From Actinoplanes sp. L3-i22 (GTDB lineage Bacteria; Actinomycetota; Actinomycetes; Mycobacteriales; Micromonosporaceae): 64,000 bases of DNA. This document shows, one piece after another, positions 1 to 7,454 of the stretch; position 1 is the stretch's first letter, and each line of letters opens with the position of its first letter. Location of the stretch: positions 4,472,501 to 4,536,500 of the forward strand of contig NZ_AP024745.1 in NCBI RefSeq assembly GCF_019704555.1, written 5' to 3'. A model generated the notes under the pieces. It made no database searches. It had not been told where the DNA came from and saw nothing but the letters and a program-made list of their open reading frames with translations. Both the position numbers and the translations under genes were made by a program.

Positions 1-95
1 TCGCCGACTACCGGATGAGCAACGTCCTGGGTGTCGCGGTCGCGCTCGCCGTCGCCGGCTGGTGGGCGCAGCGCCTGTGGAGCATGCTGCGGTGA
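1..95 (+). CDS. C-terminal end of a membrane protein (partial)
   Basis: Only the last 30 residues are in the window, read from position 3 to the TGA at 93-95. They contain one hydrophobic stretch (VLGVAVALAVAGWWA) followed by a short basic tail, so the protein ends in a membrane helix. The stop overlaps the GTG start of the next gene (GTGA), which indicates an operon and translational coupling with the BTAD protein. In actinomycete integrative elements a small membrane or secretion protein often precedes such a gene. The function cannot be read from this fragment. Confidence 0.6.
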   Translation, partial: ADYRMSNVLGVAVALAVAGWWAQRLWSMLR

Positions 96-1735
96 TCCGC
101 GCCGTCCGCGGCATCGGCATCCTGCTGACCGCCCTCGCCGTCGTCGCCGGACCACCCGCGCTCGCCGCGCTCTGGTTGCTGCATCACCGGCCGCACTGGC
201 CAGGCGCCGACGACCTGGCCACCGGCGGGCCGCTGAGCGCGAACACCATGCTGGCGCTGGGCGCCCTGCTGGCCACCCTGATCTGGGTGCTGATCAGCGC
301 GGCCGTGCTGCGCCGCGGCATCCGGCAGGCCCGCGCCCACCTGCGCATGCCGACGCCTTCGCAGGTGACCGCCGGGTCGATGGCCGGCGCGATCGTGCTC
401 GGCGGCCCGGCCGTCGTCGCGATCACCGCCCCGGCCACTCCGGCGGTCGCCGCGACCGAAGCCCAGGACACGCTCAGCGCACCCGGGGTGAACCTGCCCG
501 ACGGCGCCGGCTGGGTGCCGGTCGCGGTCGGGCAGGCGGTGGCCACCACCGCCGCCGCGCTCTGGCTGCGCCGGCGCCGCGACTACCGGCCCTCGACGCC
601 CGAGAGCGGCGACCTGCAACCCCTGCCGGTCACCGTCAACGCGCTGACCACGCTCGTCGACCCCGCCGCGCCGGCCGGCGCGCTGGTCGAGCACCTGCCG
701 GCCGGCGGTCTGGCCCTGACCGGTCCCGGCGCCCGCGACGCGCTGCGCGGACTGCTGATCAGCCAGCTGCTCGGCGGCCGCCCACTGGTCATGACCTGGG
801 CCGATCTGGGCGAGCTGCTCGGTGACGCGTACCTGAGCGGGCCGCTGCCGGCCGGGCTGCGCGCCGTCGACGAACTCACCGGGATCGCCGCGGACGAGGT
901 GGCGCTGGCGCTGCAGCCGCCGGCCGCGGCCGGGACCTGGGTGTGCGCGGGACCCGCGAGCGCCGCGACCAGCTGGCAGGTCGGCGCGGACGGTGTCGTC
1001 TGCGGCGCCCGGCGGCTGTGCATGCTCAACGTGCGGGCCGCGGCCGACCTGTTCGCCCTGCTCACCCTCGCCCGGCCGGAACCGGAACCGCCGATGGTCG
1101 CGGCAAGCCCGGCGGTGGCCCGGCTGCGGCTGCTCGGCGGCTGCGAACTGAGCATCGACGAGGTGCCGGTGACCGTGCGGCGCAGCGCCGGCCTGCAGGT
1201 GCTGGCCTATCTCGGCCTGCATCCGGGCGGGGCCGGCGGGCACGAGCTCACCGCCGCGATCTGGCCGGGTCTGCCGCCGGCCCGCATCGCCAACCGCCTG
1301 CACGTGACGGTCAGTGAACTTCGCAAAGACCTTATTTCCCGTACGGCGATCGAGCTGTTGCGTCACGAGCCGGGCCGATACGTGCTCACCGGCGCGGTCG
1401 AGGTCGACCTGAGCCGGGTGCGAGACGCCCTCGCCGCGCTGGAGCAGGCGGTCACGGCGGGACAGCGGCGGCAGGCGCAGCAGGCGATCGTGGACTCCTA
1501 CACCGGGGAACTGGCCGCCGGCGGCGACTGGCCGTGGATCGTGCCGGCGCGCGAGAAGCTGCGCCGGCAGGTGCTGGCGGCCTGCGTGGAACTGGCCGAC
1601 GGCGCCGCGCCGGCCGAGCAGGCGGTGCTGCTGCGCTCGGCGATGGCCGTCGACCCGTACAACGAGCAGGTCAGGTCCCGGGTCGCTGCCGTGCAGCAGC
1701 GGCGCCGGCCGCGCCCGCACGCCGCTCCCGAGTGA
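92..1735 (+). CDS. Membrane-anchored BTAD-domain regulator
   Basis: About 547 residues. Two N-terminal membrane helices (near residues 5-30 and 50-75) and a third near 100-120 precede a long linker. From about residue 340 there is an OmpR-like winged helix (starts LRLLGGCELSI), followed by a bacterial transcriptional activator domain (BTAD) with helical repeats up to the end. The same C-terminal pair defines SARP/AfsR regulators, but here it is tied to the membrane. The GTG at 92 is chosen because it overlaps the upstream stop; an ATG-like start at 62 would overlap the upstream gene by 34 bases. Related proteins often lie beside conjugation or secretion genes. What it binds is unknown; DNA binding is an inference from the fold. 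Confidence 0.75.
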   Translation: MIRAVRGIGILLTALAVVAGPPALAALWLLHHRPHWPGADDLATGGPLSANTMLALGALLATLIWVLISAAVLRRGIRQARAHLRMPTPSQVTAGSMAGAIVLGGPAVVAITAPATPAVAATEAQDTLSAPGVNLPDGAGWVPVAVGQAVATTAAALWLRRRRDYRPSTPESGDLQPLPVTVNALTTLVDPAAPAGALVEHLPAGGLALTGPGARDALRGLLISQLLGGRPLVMTWADLGELLGDAYLSGPLPAGLRAVDELTGIAADEVALALQPPAAAGTWVCAGPASAATSWQVGADGVVCGARRLCMLNVRAAADLFALLTLARPEPEPPMVAASPAVARLRLLGGCELSIDEVPVTVRRSAGLQVLAYLGLHPGGAGGHELTAAIWPGLPPARIANRLHVTVSELRKDLISRTAIELLRHEPGRYVLTGAVEVDLSRVRDALAALEQAVTAGQRRQAQQAIVDSYTGELAAGGDWPWIVPAREKLRRQVLAACVELADGAAPAEQAVLLRSAMAVDPYNEQVRSRVAAVQQRRRPRPHAAPE

Positions 1736-1751
1736 AACCAGGGCCCGGCTA

Positions 1752-1777
1752 GTGCGGTGTCCACCAACGTTCGCCGG
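1752..1777 (+). repeat. Left terminal inverted repeat of the TnpB element
   Basis: The 26-bp left end begins GTGCGGTGTCCACC. It pairs with the right end except at three positions (5, 15 and 22 from the tip). It is preceded by TA. Confidence 0.7.
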
Positions 1778-1815
1778 GTTCGTTCTTGTCATACCCGCGT
1801 GCTGGAATACCGGGT

Positions 1816-3233
1816 ATGCCCCGACGCCGGGATCCCGCGAGCCCACCCGTGGTGGTGCGCACCGCCCGGGTCGGGTTGCGCCTGACGCGTGGCCGGCGGG
1901 AACGCTGTTTCGGGTTGCTGCGCTCGGCCGGTGACGTGTGGGCCTGCGTCCTGGAACTCAACGGATGGCGGCGCCGTCGGCAGGACGCCCCGGTCGTGGG
2001 CTATCAGCAGTTGTGCCGGCTGTTGGCCGCGTCCGGGCCGGGCACCTTCGGTGAACTCGACTCCGCCGGTGCCCGGTCGGTGTTACGCCGGTATTCCGAT
2101 GCGTGGTTCTCGGCGGCGGCCCGGCGTAAGGCCGGGCAGTCGGAGGTGCGGTTTCCGCGGCGGCGGCGCGGGCTGATGCCGGTCCGCTGGTATCACGGCA
2201 CGTTCGGTCTCGATGGGCGCCGGTTGCGGCTGCCGACCGCTGCCGGGAGTCCGCCGTTGCTGCTGCGCCTGGACGGGATCGTCCCGTATCCGGGCGAGAC
2301 GATCCGGTCGGTGACGCTGTTGTGGGATGCGGGCCGGTTGTGGATCGACGTCAGCGCCGAACTGCCCGTCGCCGCCTATCCGGTCGGGCAGGAACCGGAT
2401 CCGGCCCGGGTCGCCGGTGTCGATCCCGGCATCATCCACCCGTATGCCGTCGCCACGCTGGACGGTCCGGCGCTGCTGGTGTCGGGGCGGGCGATCCGGG
2501 CCGAGCATCGCATGCACCTGGCCGACACGAAAGCCCGTCGCAAGGCCACCGCCGGCCGTGCCCCGAAACCCGGCCAGCGTGGGTCCCGGCGCTGGCGCAA
2601 GACCCGGCGCCGGGCCCGGCAGGTCGAGGCCGGCACCAGCGCCGGATCCGGCAGGCCCAGCACGAAGCCGCCAAGACGGTGATCGACTGGGCTGTCGACC
2701 AGCGGGTCGGGACGTTGACCGTCGGTGATCCGCGCGGGGTCCTCGATCTGCAGGCGGGGCGGCGGCACAACCTGCGGTTGCGGCAGTGGCAGATCGGCCG
2801 GTCCCTGCAGATCTTGCAGGACAAGGCCGCGTTGGCGGGGATCCGGGTGCATCTGGTCGACGAGCGGGGTTCGTCGTCGACCTGCCCGGCCTGCCGGCAG
2901 CGTATTGCGAAGCCGTCAGGCCGCAAGCTGGTCTGTAAGCATTGCCGGTTCGCCGGGCATCGTGATCTTGCCGCGGCGTTCACCATCGCCACCCGCACCC
3001 CGGGCGGCGCCTCCACCACCCCGCCAACAATGGTGGCCGGGGTGGTCACGCACCGTCGAGCCGGACGGCACCTACCCGGTGCCGGCCAGTCCCGGCGTGA
3101 TCCACGCCGCCCCCGGACGGCACCAGGATCAGTTGGCCGGCTGAGGCCCGCCCCACCATTTGGTGGGGAGTCGCTCGCCCACATCCACCGGATGTGGGCG
3201 AGGATCCACAACGCGACCCGGGACAACCGGTGA
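1816..3233 (+). pseudogene. tnpB: TnpB-family RNA-guided nuclease, interrupted by a frameshift
   Basis: The N-terminal part runs in one frame from ATG 1816 to about 2630. The protein then continues only in the +1 frame, from about 2625 to the TGA at 3231. Read across the shift it is a full-length TnpB of about 470 residues. The RuvC-I aspartate lies in VAGVDPGII. The zinc ribbon has CPAC and CKHC pairs. The RuvC-III aspartate lies in GHRDLAAAF. The usual RuvC-II glutamate site reads TLTVGDPRG, without Glu; a Glu occurs instead in VDERGSSSTC just before the zinc ribbon, as in TnpB groups with a rearranged active site. The shift lies in a GC-rich stretch near 2625-2645, so it could be a true mutation or a sequencing error. 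As written, no intact nuclease is made. Confidence 0.8.
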
Positions 3234-3252
3234 ACGTCGGTGGACACAGCAC
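3145..3252 (+). ncRNA. Candidate omega-RNA / right-end structure of the TnpB element
   Basis: Two perfect hairpins lie between the zinc-ribbon coding part and the right repeat: an 8-bp stem at 3151-3168 (CCCCACCA with TGGTGGGG) and a 13-bp stem at 3174-3202 with a three-base loop. TnpB guide RNAs are known to overlap the 3' end of tnpB and the right end of the element, with the guide taken from flanking DNA. Position and structure fit. Expression and binding are inferred. Confidence 0.4.
3227..3252 (-). repeat. Right terminal inverted repeat of the TnpB element
   Basis: The reverse complement reads GTGCTGTGTCCACC at its tip, matching the left end at 23 of 26 positions. It is followed by TA at 3253-3254. 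Confidence 0.7.
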
Positions 3253-3264
3253 TAACCTGCTGGA

Positions 3265-3876
3265 GTGGCAGCCGAACTTCAAGAGTTGATCGTCGCGGAC
3301 GCCGCGGAACTGCGGGCGTGGCTGCTGGGCAACCACGGCGCCTCGACCGGAGTGTGGCTGGCGCTGGGCCGCAAGGGCGGCACGGTCACGACGCTGACCT
3401 GGCAGCAGGCGGTCGACGAGGCGTTGTGCGTCGGCTGGATCGACGGGCAGGCCCGCAAGGGCGACCAGGACATCTCGTGGATCCGGTTCACCCCGCGTAC
3501 GGCCCGCAGCTCCTGGTCGCAGCGCAACGTCGGGCACGTCGCCCGGCTGCAGGAGCAGGGCCGGATGCTGCCGGCCGGCCACGCCGCGGTGGAGGCCGCG
3601 AAAGCCGACGGGCGGTGGGCGGCCGCCTATGCGCCGCCGTCGGAAGCCGAAGTACCGGACGACCTGGCCGGCGCGATCGCCGCCGAACCGGCCGCCCAGG
3701 CCATGTTCGACGTGCTCACCAAGACCAACCGCTTCGCGTTCATCTACCGGATCAACGCGGTCAAACGGGCCGAGACCCGCGAGCGCAAGATCGGCGAGTT
3801 CGTCGCGATGCTGGCCCGGCACGAGACGTTCCACCCGCAGAAGGCCAGGCCGGCCGGCCCGCCTCAGCCAAGCTGA
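3265..3876 (+). CDS. YdeI/OmpD-associated family protein
   Basis: 203 residues, the normal size for the YdeI/OmpD-associated (bacteriocin-protection) family. The conserved core is visible: VDEALCVGWIDGQ near residues 50-62, then the FTPRTARSSWSQ stretch near 77-88, and a C-terminal TKTNRFAFIYRI segment followed by a basic helix that includes KRAETRERKIGEF. No signal peptide is present, so it is probably cytosolic. The biochemical role of the family is not settled; enterobacterial members are linked to tolerance of envelope-active peptides. The GTG start lies 10 bases past the TA that ends the TnpB element, so its promoter region may have been replaced by the insertion. Confidence 0.8.
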   Translation: MAAELQELIVADAAELRAWLLGNHGASTGVWLALGRKGGTVTTLTWQQAVDEALCVGWIDGQARKGDQDISWIRFTPRTARSSWSQRNVGHVARLQEQGRMLPAGHAAVEAAKADGRWAAAYAPPSEAEVPDDLAGAIAAEPAAQAMFDVLTKTNRFAFIYRINAVKRAETRERKIGEFVAMLARHETFHPQKARPAGPPQPS

Positions 3877-3902
3877 CGATTCTGCCGGTTGGCGATGCCA
3901 CG

Positions 3903-4610
3903 TCAAAGGTCGGCGACGGTCAGCCAGTCGGCCGACGCCGGGCGGTAGCCGTGGCGCGCGGCCAGGCCGTGCACCACGGCCGGCACGTGCCCCGCGCCGT
4001 ACACAATCGCGATCTCGATCTTGTCGTTCTGTCGCTCGTCGTGCAGCCGGGTCAGCGCGTCGAGCAGGCGCTGGTCGCGGTCACCGAGCATCGCGTCGCC
4101 GAAGCCCGGATAGCGGTCGGCCAGCGCCTCGTCCTGCGCGCTGGGCAGGTCGCTGACCTCGACGGCCCGGGTCCAGATCACCCGGGTGCCGCCGAACAGC
4201 CGGACCACCAGCACGCCCGGCAGCACCAGCCAGAACAGCATCCGGTGCACGACCGGCATCCGCCGCCATCCATGGGTGAACTCGTCCTCGGTGACGTCCG
4301 GCTCGATCACCGGCACGCCCAGCGCGCCGTAGTCGATGTTCTGCTCGACCAGTCCGGCTCGCCGGTTGAACCGCAGGATCGAGTAGCTCATGGTGAGCGC
4401 GCCGGACAGCACCGAGGGACGGCTGCCGGCCCCGACGCCTTCGACCACGATCACGTCAGCCCGCTTGAGCCGCCGGGCGACCGCGGTGTAGAACGCCGGC
4501 TGCGCCATGTGGATCATCGGATAGAGCACGAACTGCATCGGCGAGTCGCGGCGGCGCAGCCGGATGACCGCCGAACGTACGCCAAGGTCAGTGAACTCGA
4601 TGATCTGCAT
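3903..4610 (-). CDS. TraB/GumN-like domain protein
   Basis: 235 residues. An early histidine motif (LYPMIHMAQPAFY, residues 29-41) and an acidic motif (ADVIVVEGV) are followed near the C-terminus by IVYGAGHVPAVV. This is the spaced H, E and GxGH pattern of the TraB/PrgY/GumN superfamily, proposed to be metalloprotease-like. A hydrophobic segment near residues 118-138 (RMLFWLVLPGVLVVRLFG) may anchor it to the membrane. The start ATG at 4610 has little choice upstream. It lies 44 bases beyond the stop of the kinase gene on the same strand. Family-level assignment is fairly secure; the substrate is unknown. Confidence 0.65.
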   Translation of the reverse strand: MQIIEFTDLGVRSAVIRLRRRDSPMQFVLYPMIHMAQPAFYTAVARRLKRADVIVVEGVGAGSRPSVLSGALTMSYSILRFNRRAGLVEQNIDYGALGVPVIEPDVTEDEFTHGWRRMPVVHRMLFWLVLPGVLVVRLFGGTRVIWTRAVEVSDLPSAQDEALADRYPGFGDAMLGDRDQRLLDALTRLHDERQNDKIEIAIVYGAGHVPAVVHGLAARHGYRPASADWLTVADL

Positions 4611-4654
4611 GCCTGCCTCCCCGCGCTCAGGGTGACAACCATCGACAACCGAGA

Positions 4655-6067
4655 TCAGCAGGTCTTCATCGCCGCAGGGTTGTCGCGCACCTGCGGCAGG
4701 TAGACCTCCGGCACCCAGCCCCAGGTGCGAGGTTTGGTGTCACTTCTGGTGTAGGCCCACCAGGTGCTGGTCGTGCCGTCGCGTTGATACGGCGGGCCTT
4801 GTCGGTGGCATCGGAACCACTGGTCACCGGTGGATATCTGGAGCGATGCGAACGGCGCCGGCGAGGAGTCGGGGGAGCGAAAAACGGGAACCGTGTCGTT
4901 CACCCAGGTGACCTCGCACTGGAACGGCAACGACTGGTGCTGCTTGCCGCCCGGGTGAGCACAGGTCGAGGTGGGTGCAGGCGTGGCCGGCACAGTCAGC
5001 GATCGGCTTGGCGCTGCTTGAGGCGGGGCCGACTCGGGATCCGCATGGTCGCGGGTGGTCGACCAGACCCAGCCCAGTGCGACTGCGGTCACCAGGCACA
5101 GCACGGCTGCGAGCAGGAACCGGCGACGTCGTCGCGGTCCGGCGGCCGCACGGGCGGGCTGGTGGTAGCGCGTGGGCGGTACCGGCCGTGCCCGGTTCTG
5201 GTGTGCGCGGAAGATCTGGTCGCACCTCCGGCGCTCCTGCTGGATCCGCTCGATAACCTGCGGTGGGAGCCAGCCGGCGTAGAAGAGCTCTTCGACTTTG
5301 CGGTCGCCCGGGAACAGCTGCTGGCGTAACTGCAGTGCGGTGGGCCGGCGACCGGGCCGGCGGGCGAGGCAGTCGGCGAGCACGCGCAACTGCGCAGGAA
5401 AGCGGGCTTTGGCGGGCGGGTGACGTGGGTCGACGGTCTGGCCGGTCATCGCATACCAGACGACCGCGGCGATACCCCAGATGTCGCTCTTGTCAGTTTC
5501 ACTGCTATTGCGGCGATATCTTTCCGGCGGGATGAAGCCGGGCGTGCCCCATCCGTCGCCCTCCGCGGTGACGGGCTTGGCCTTGAGCGGTCGTGAGATG
5601 CCGAAGTCGATGACGCGCGGGCCGGTCAGATCGAGCAGAACGTTGCCGGGTTTCAGGTCGCGGTGCACCAGGCCTTGGGCGTGGATGTCGATGAAGGCCT
5701 CGGCGAGACCGGCCGCCAGAGCTCGAAGGCCCTTGTCGTCGAAGCGGACCCTCCTGTGGACTACCTCCGCCAGCGACGGTCCCGCGACGTACTGCATGAC
5801 GAAGTAGGGCGGCTCGCCGGTCGGGTCCGACTTGATGATCCTGGCCGTGAAGTGACTCGTGACGCGCTCAGCTGCCGCGATCTCAGCAGCGAACCGCTGG
5901 CGGGCGTCTGGCTGGTCCAGCAAGCCCGGGCTGATGACCTTCACGGCCACGACTTGCCCGTCCGGCGTCTGGGCCAGGAATACTTCGCCCATCCCGCCGC
6001 CGCCGAGCGGGGGACCGAGGCGAAGGTCGTCTCGGTTGAATCCGCCGGCGCGTCGATCCGACACCAT
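4655..6067 (-). CDS. Transmembrane Hanks-type serine/threonine kinase
   Basis: 470 residues. The kinase domain spans about 14-260 and has every catalytic landmark: glycine loop LGGGGMGEVF (21-30), Lys43 in VAVKV, HRDLKPGN with Asp137 and Asn142, DFG Asp154, and the GTPGFIPPE activation-segment motif. A basic patch then a helix (317-336) crosses the membrane. The outer 130 residues start with a Pro/Thr/Ser-rich stretch and end in an SH3-like module (SPDSSPAPFASLQ through TWWAYT and WGWVPEVYL). Actinobacterial PknB relatives carry PASTA repeats outside; this one does not. The ATG at 6067 is preceded by GGAGGGG. It is divergent from the TPR-CHAT genes with 223 bases between, suggesting a shared control region. 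Confidence 0.9.
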   Translation of the reverse strand: MVSDRRAGGFNRDDLRLGPPLGGGGMGEVFLAQTPDGQVVAVKVISPGLLDQPDARQRFAAEIAAAERVTSHFTARIIKSDPTGEPPYFVMQYVAGPSLAEVVHRRVRFDDKGLRALAAGLAEAFIDIHAQGLVHRDLKPGNVLLDLTGPRVIDFGISRPLKAKPVTAEGDGWGTPGFIPPERYRRNSSETDKSDIWGIAAVVWYAMTGQTVDPRHPPAKARFPAQLRVLADCLARRPGRRPTALQLRQQLFPGDRKVEELFYAGWLPPQVIERIQQERRRCDQIFRAHQNRARPVPPTRYHQPARAAAGPRRRRRFLLAAVLCLVTAVALGWVWSTTRDHADPESAPPQAAPSRSLTVPATPAPTSTCAHPGGKQHQSLPFQCEVTWVNDTVPVFRSPDSSPAPFASLQISTGDQWFRCHRQGPPYQRDGTTSTWWAYTRSDTKPRTWGWVPEVYLPQVRDNPAAMKTC

Positions 6068-6290
6068 GTCGCCCCTCCGGTTCTGACGAACGCGGTTGCA
6101 GCGTGGCAGGAAGCTATCGACACGAGTATTGGTCAGGACAGCGATCGTCCGCCAGCACGCAAGCTGAGTCCCGCCCCGAACGGTGAGCACAGTGTCATAT
6201 GGCTGACCTGCTGCCTCCCGGGGCCGGTCGCTGGCGCACATTGGAGGAACTGATCTCGTTCTCGGTGTGCTTCCCGGGAGGCGGTTCGCC

Positions 6291-7448
6291 ATGGAAGGAC
6301 AAGCTCACCTTCGACTCACCATTCCGCTGGCGCCGTATGCGAGCAGCGGCGAGGCCTTCTTCAGCGGCGCCCGCGCCGGGTCGCCGGCAGGCGACGACGA
6401 GATCCTGACGGAGCTGCAGCGCCGGGCCGAGGCTGCGGGGGACTCGGCGGCGGCCGCGCACTACGCGGCTTTGGCCCTGCTGCGTTCCGGGCGTACGCCG
6501 CAGGCGGTGTCGATTCTTCAACAGCTGATCGCGGCATTTCCGGACGTCGACGGGTACCGGGTGAGCCTGTCGGTCGCGTACGTGCTGCTCGGCGAGCTGG
6601 ATCTGGGTGAGTCGCAACTGAACGAGGTCGCCCGCACCAGCGCGGACCCCGGCGTGCTGGCCGACGTCCGGGCCAGGTTGGCCGACCTGTCGGCGGACCG
6701 CCGCCGCATGCAGGTCGAGGCGAAGCAGGCCTACCTGCAGGTGGCCGTACTGCGAAAGCGGGTGCGCGAGGGCACCGCGAGCCAGGAGCAGTTCCTGCTG
6801 CTGGCCCGCCACCTGGTCGCCGTCGCGGCGGGCGGCAGCGGGGAGAGCGGCTGGGACGAGGCCACTGGCTTGCTGACGAGTGCGGCCGAGCGCTTCCCGG
6901 ACGACGTGCGGTTCCTCGAACTGCTGGCGACGTGCTATTTGTCCCAGTCGGATGACGAGCGGCTGGATCCGCTCATCTCGCAGATCGAGAGACTCTCGCC
7001 GGAGTCGCCCATGCTGCCCCGGCTGAAAGCCCTTTTCCAAGGGCGCAAGATGGAGGACGGGCCGATTCTGGGACCCAGCGAGCCGGAGGCCGAGGCGTGG
7101 CTGCAGCAGGCTGTCGAGGGCCGGCCGTCGGCGGAGTCGGCCGTGCAGGAACTGGGCCGGCTCGCGAACCGCTTTCCCGGCAATCTGCAGTATCGGGTGT
7201 TCTACGCCCTGGCCCTGTTCGTCAGGGGGCACGGTGACGAGGCCGTGCGCCAGGCGGATGCGCTGGCGCCGCTGGTGGGCAGGGACTACATCGGCAACTA
7301 CAACGTGGGGCAGATCTACACCTTCTGCGGTCAGCCGGTGAAGGGTCGGCGCCACCTGGAGATCGCGTTGGCCGTGGCGCAGACGGACGGGGACCGTGCT
7401 GACGCCAGCGAGATGCTCGCCACGTCCCAGAAACTGTTCCCGGAGTGA
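6291..7448 (+). CDS. TPR-repeat protein of the CHAT locus
   Basis: 385 residues, almost entirely helical with degenerate tetratricopeptide repeats. Clear examples are ALLRSGRTPQAVSILQQL (about 65-82) followed by AYVLLGELDLGESQLNEV, and later YNVGQIYTFCGQ with GRRHLEIALAVA near the end. There is no signal peptide or membrane helix. The ATG at 6291 follows GGGAGGCG. Only six bases separate it from the CHAT gene, so the two are one transcript. TPR proteins of this kind act as scaffolds or sensors; here the likely partner is the CHAT protease or the kinase encoded next door, which is an inference from position. Confidence 0.75.
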   Translation: MEGQAHLRLTIPLAPYASSGEAFFSGARAGSPAGDDEILTELQRRAEAAGDSAAAAHYAALALLRSGRTPQAVSILQQLIAAFPDVDGYRVSLSVAYVLLGELDLGESQLNEVARTSADPGVLADVRARLADLSADRRRMQVEAKQAYLQVAVLRKRVREGTASQEQFLLLARHLVAVAAGGSGESGWDEATGLLTSAAERFPDDVRFLELLATCYLSQSDDERLDPLISQIERLSPESPMLPRLKALFQGRKMEDGPILGPSEPEAEAWLQQAVEGRPSAESAVQELGRLANRFPGNLQYRVFYALALFVRGHGDEAVRQADALAPLVGRDYIGNYNVGQIYTFCGQPVKGRRHLEIALAVAQTDGDRADASEMLATSQKLFPE

Positions 7449-7454
7449 ACGGCG

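Larger units (their letters stand above)
1752..3252 (+). mobile_element. TnpB-carrying element with terminal inverted repeats and TA flanks
   Basis: A 1501-bp unit bounded by imperfect 26-bp inverted repeats (1752-1777 and 3227-3252, 23 of 26 positions paired). A TA dinucleotide lies directly outside each repeat (1750-1751 and 3253-3254). The only coding content is a frameshifted TnpB. IS200/IS605 and IS607 elements, the usual hosts of TnpB, lack such repeats, while TA target duplication is typical of IS630/Tc1-mariner elements. The unit may therefore be a non-autonomous derivative moved by an enzyme encoded elsewhere. Confidence 0.65.

Noticed and set aside
8..1846. Long minus-strand open frames across the BTAD gene and similar long shadows elsewhere
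   Set aside because: They mirror GC-rich genes on the other strand and read as Gly/Arg/Pro-rich sequence without domains.
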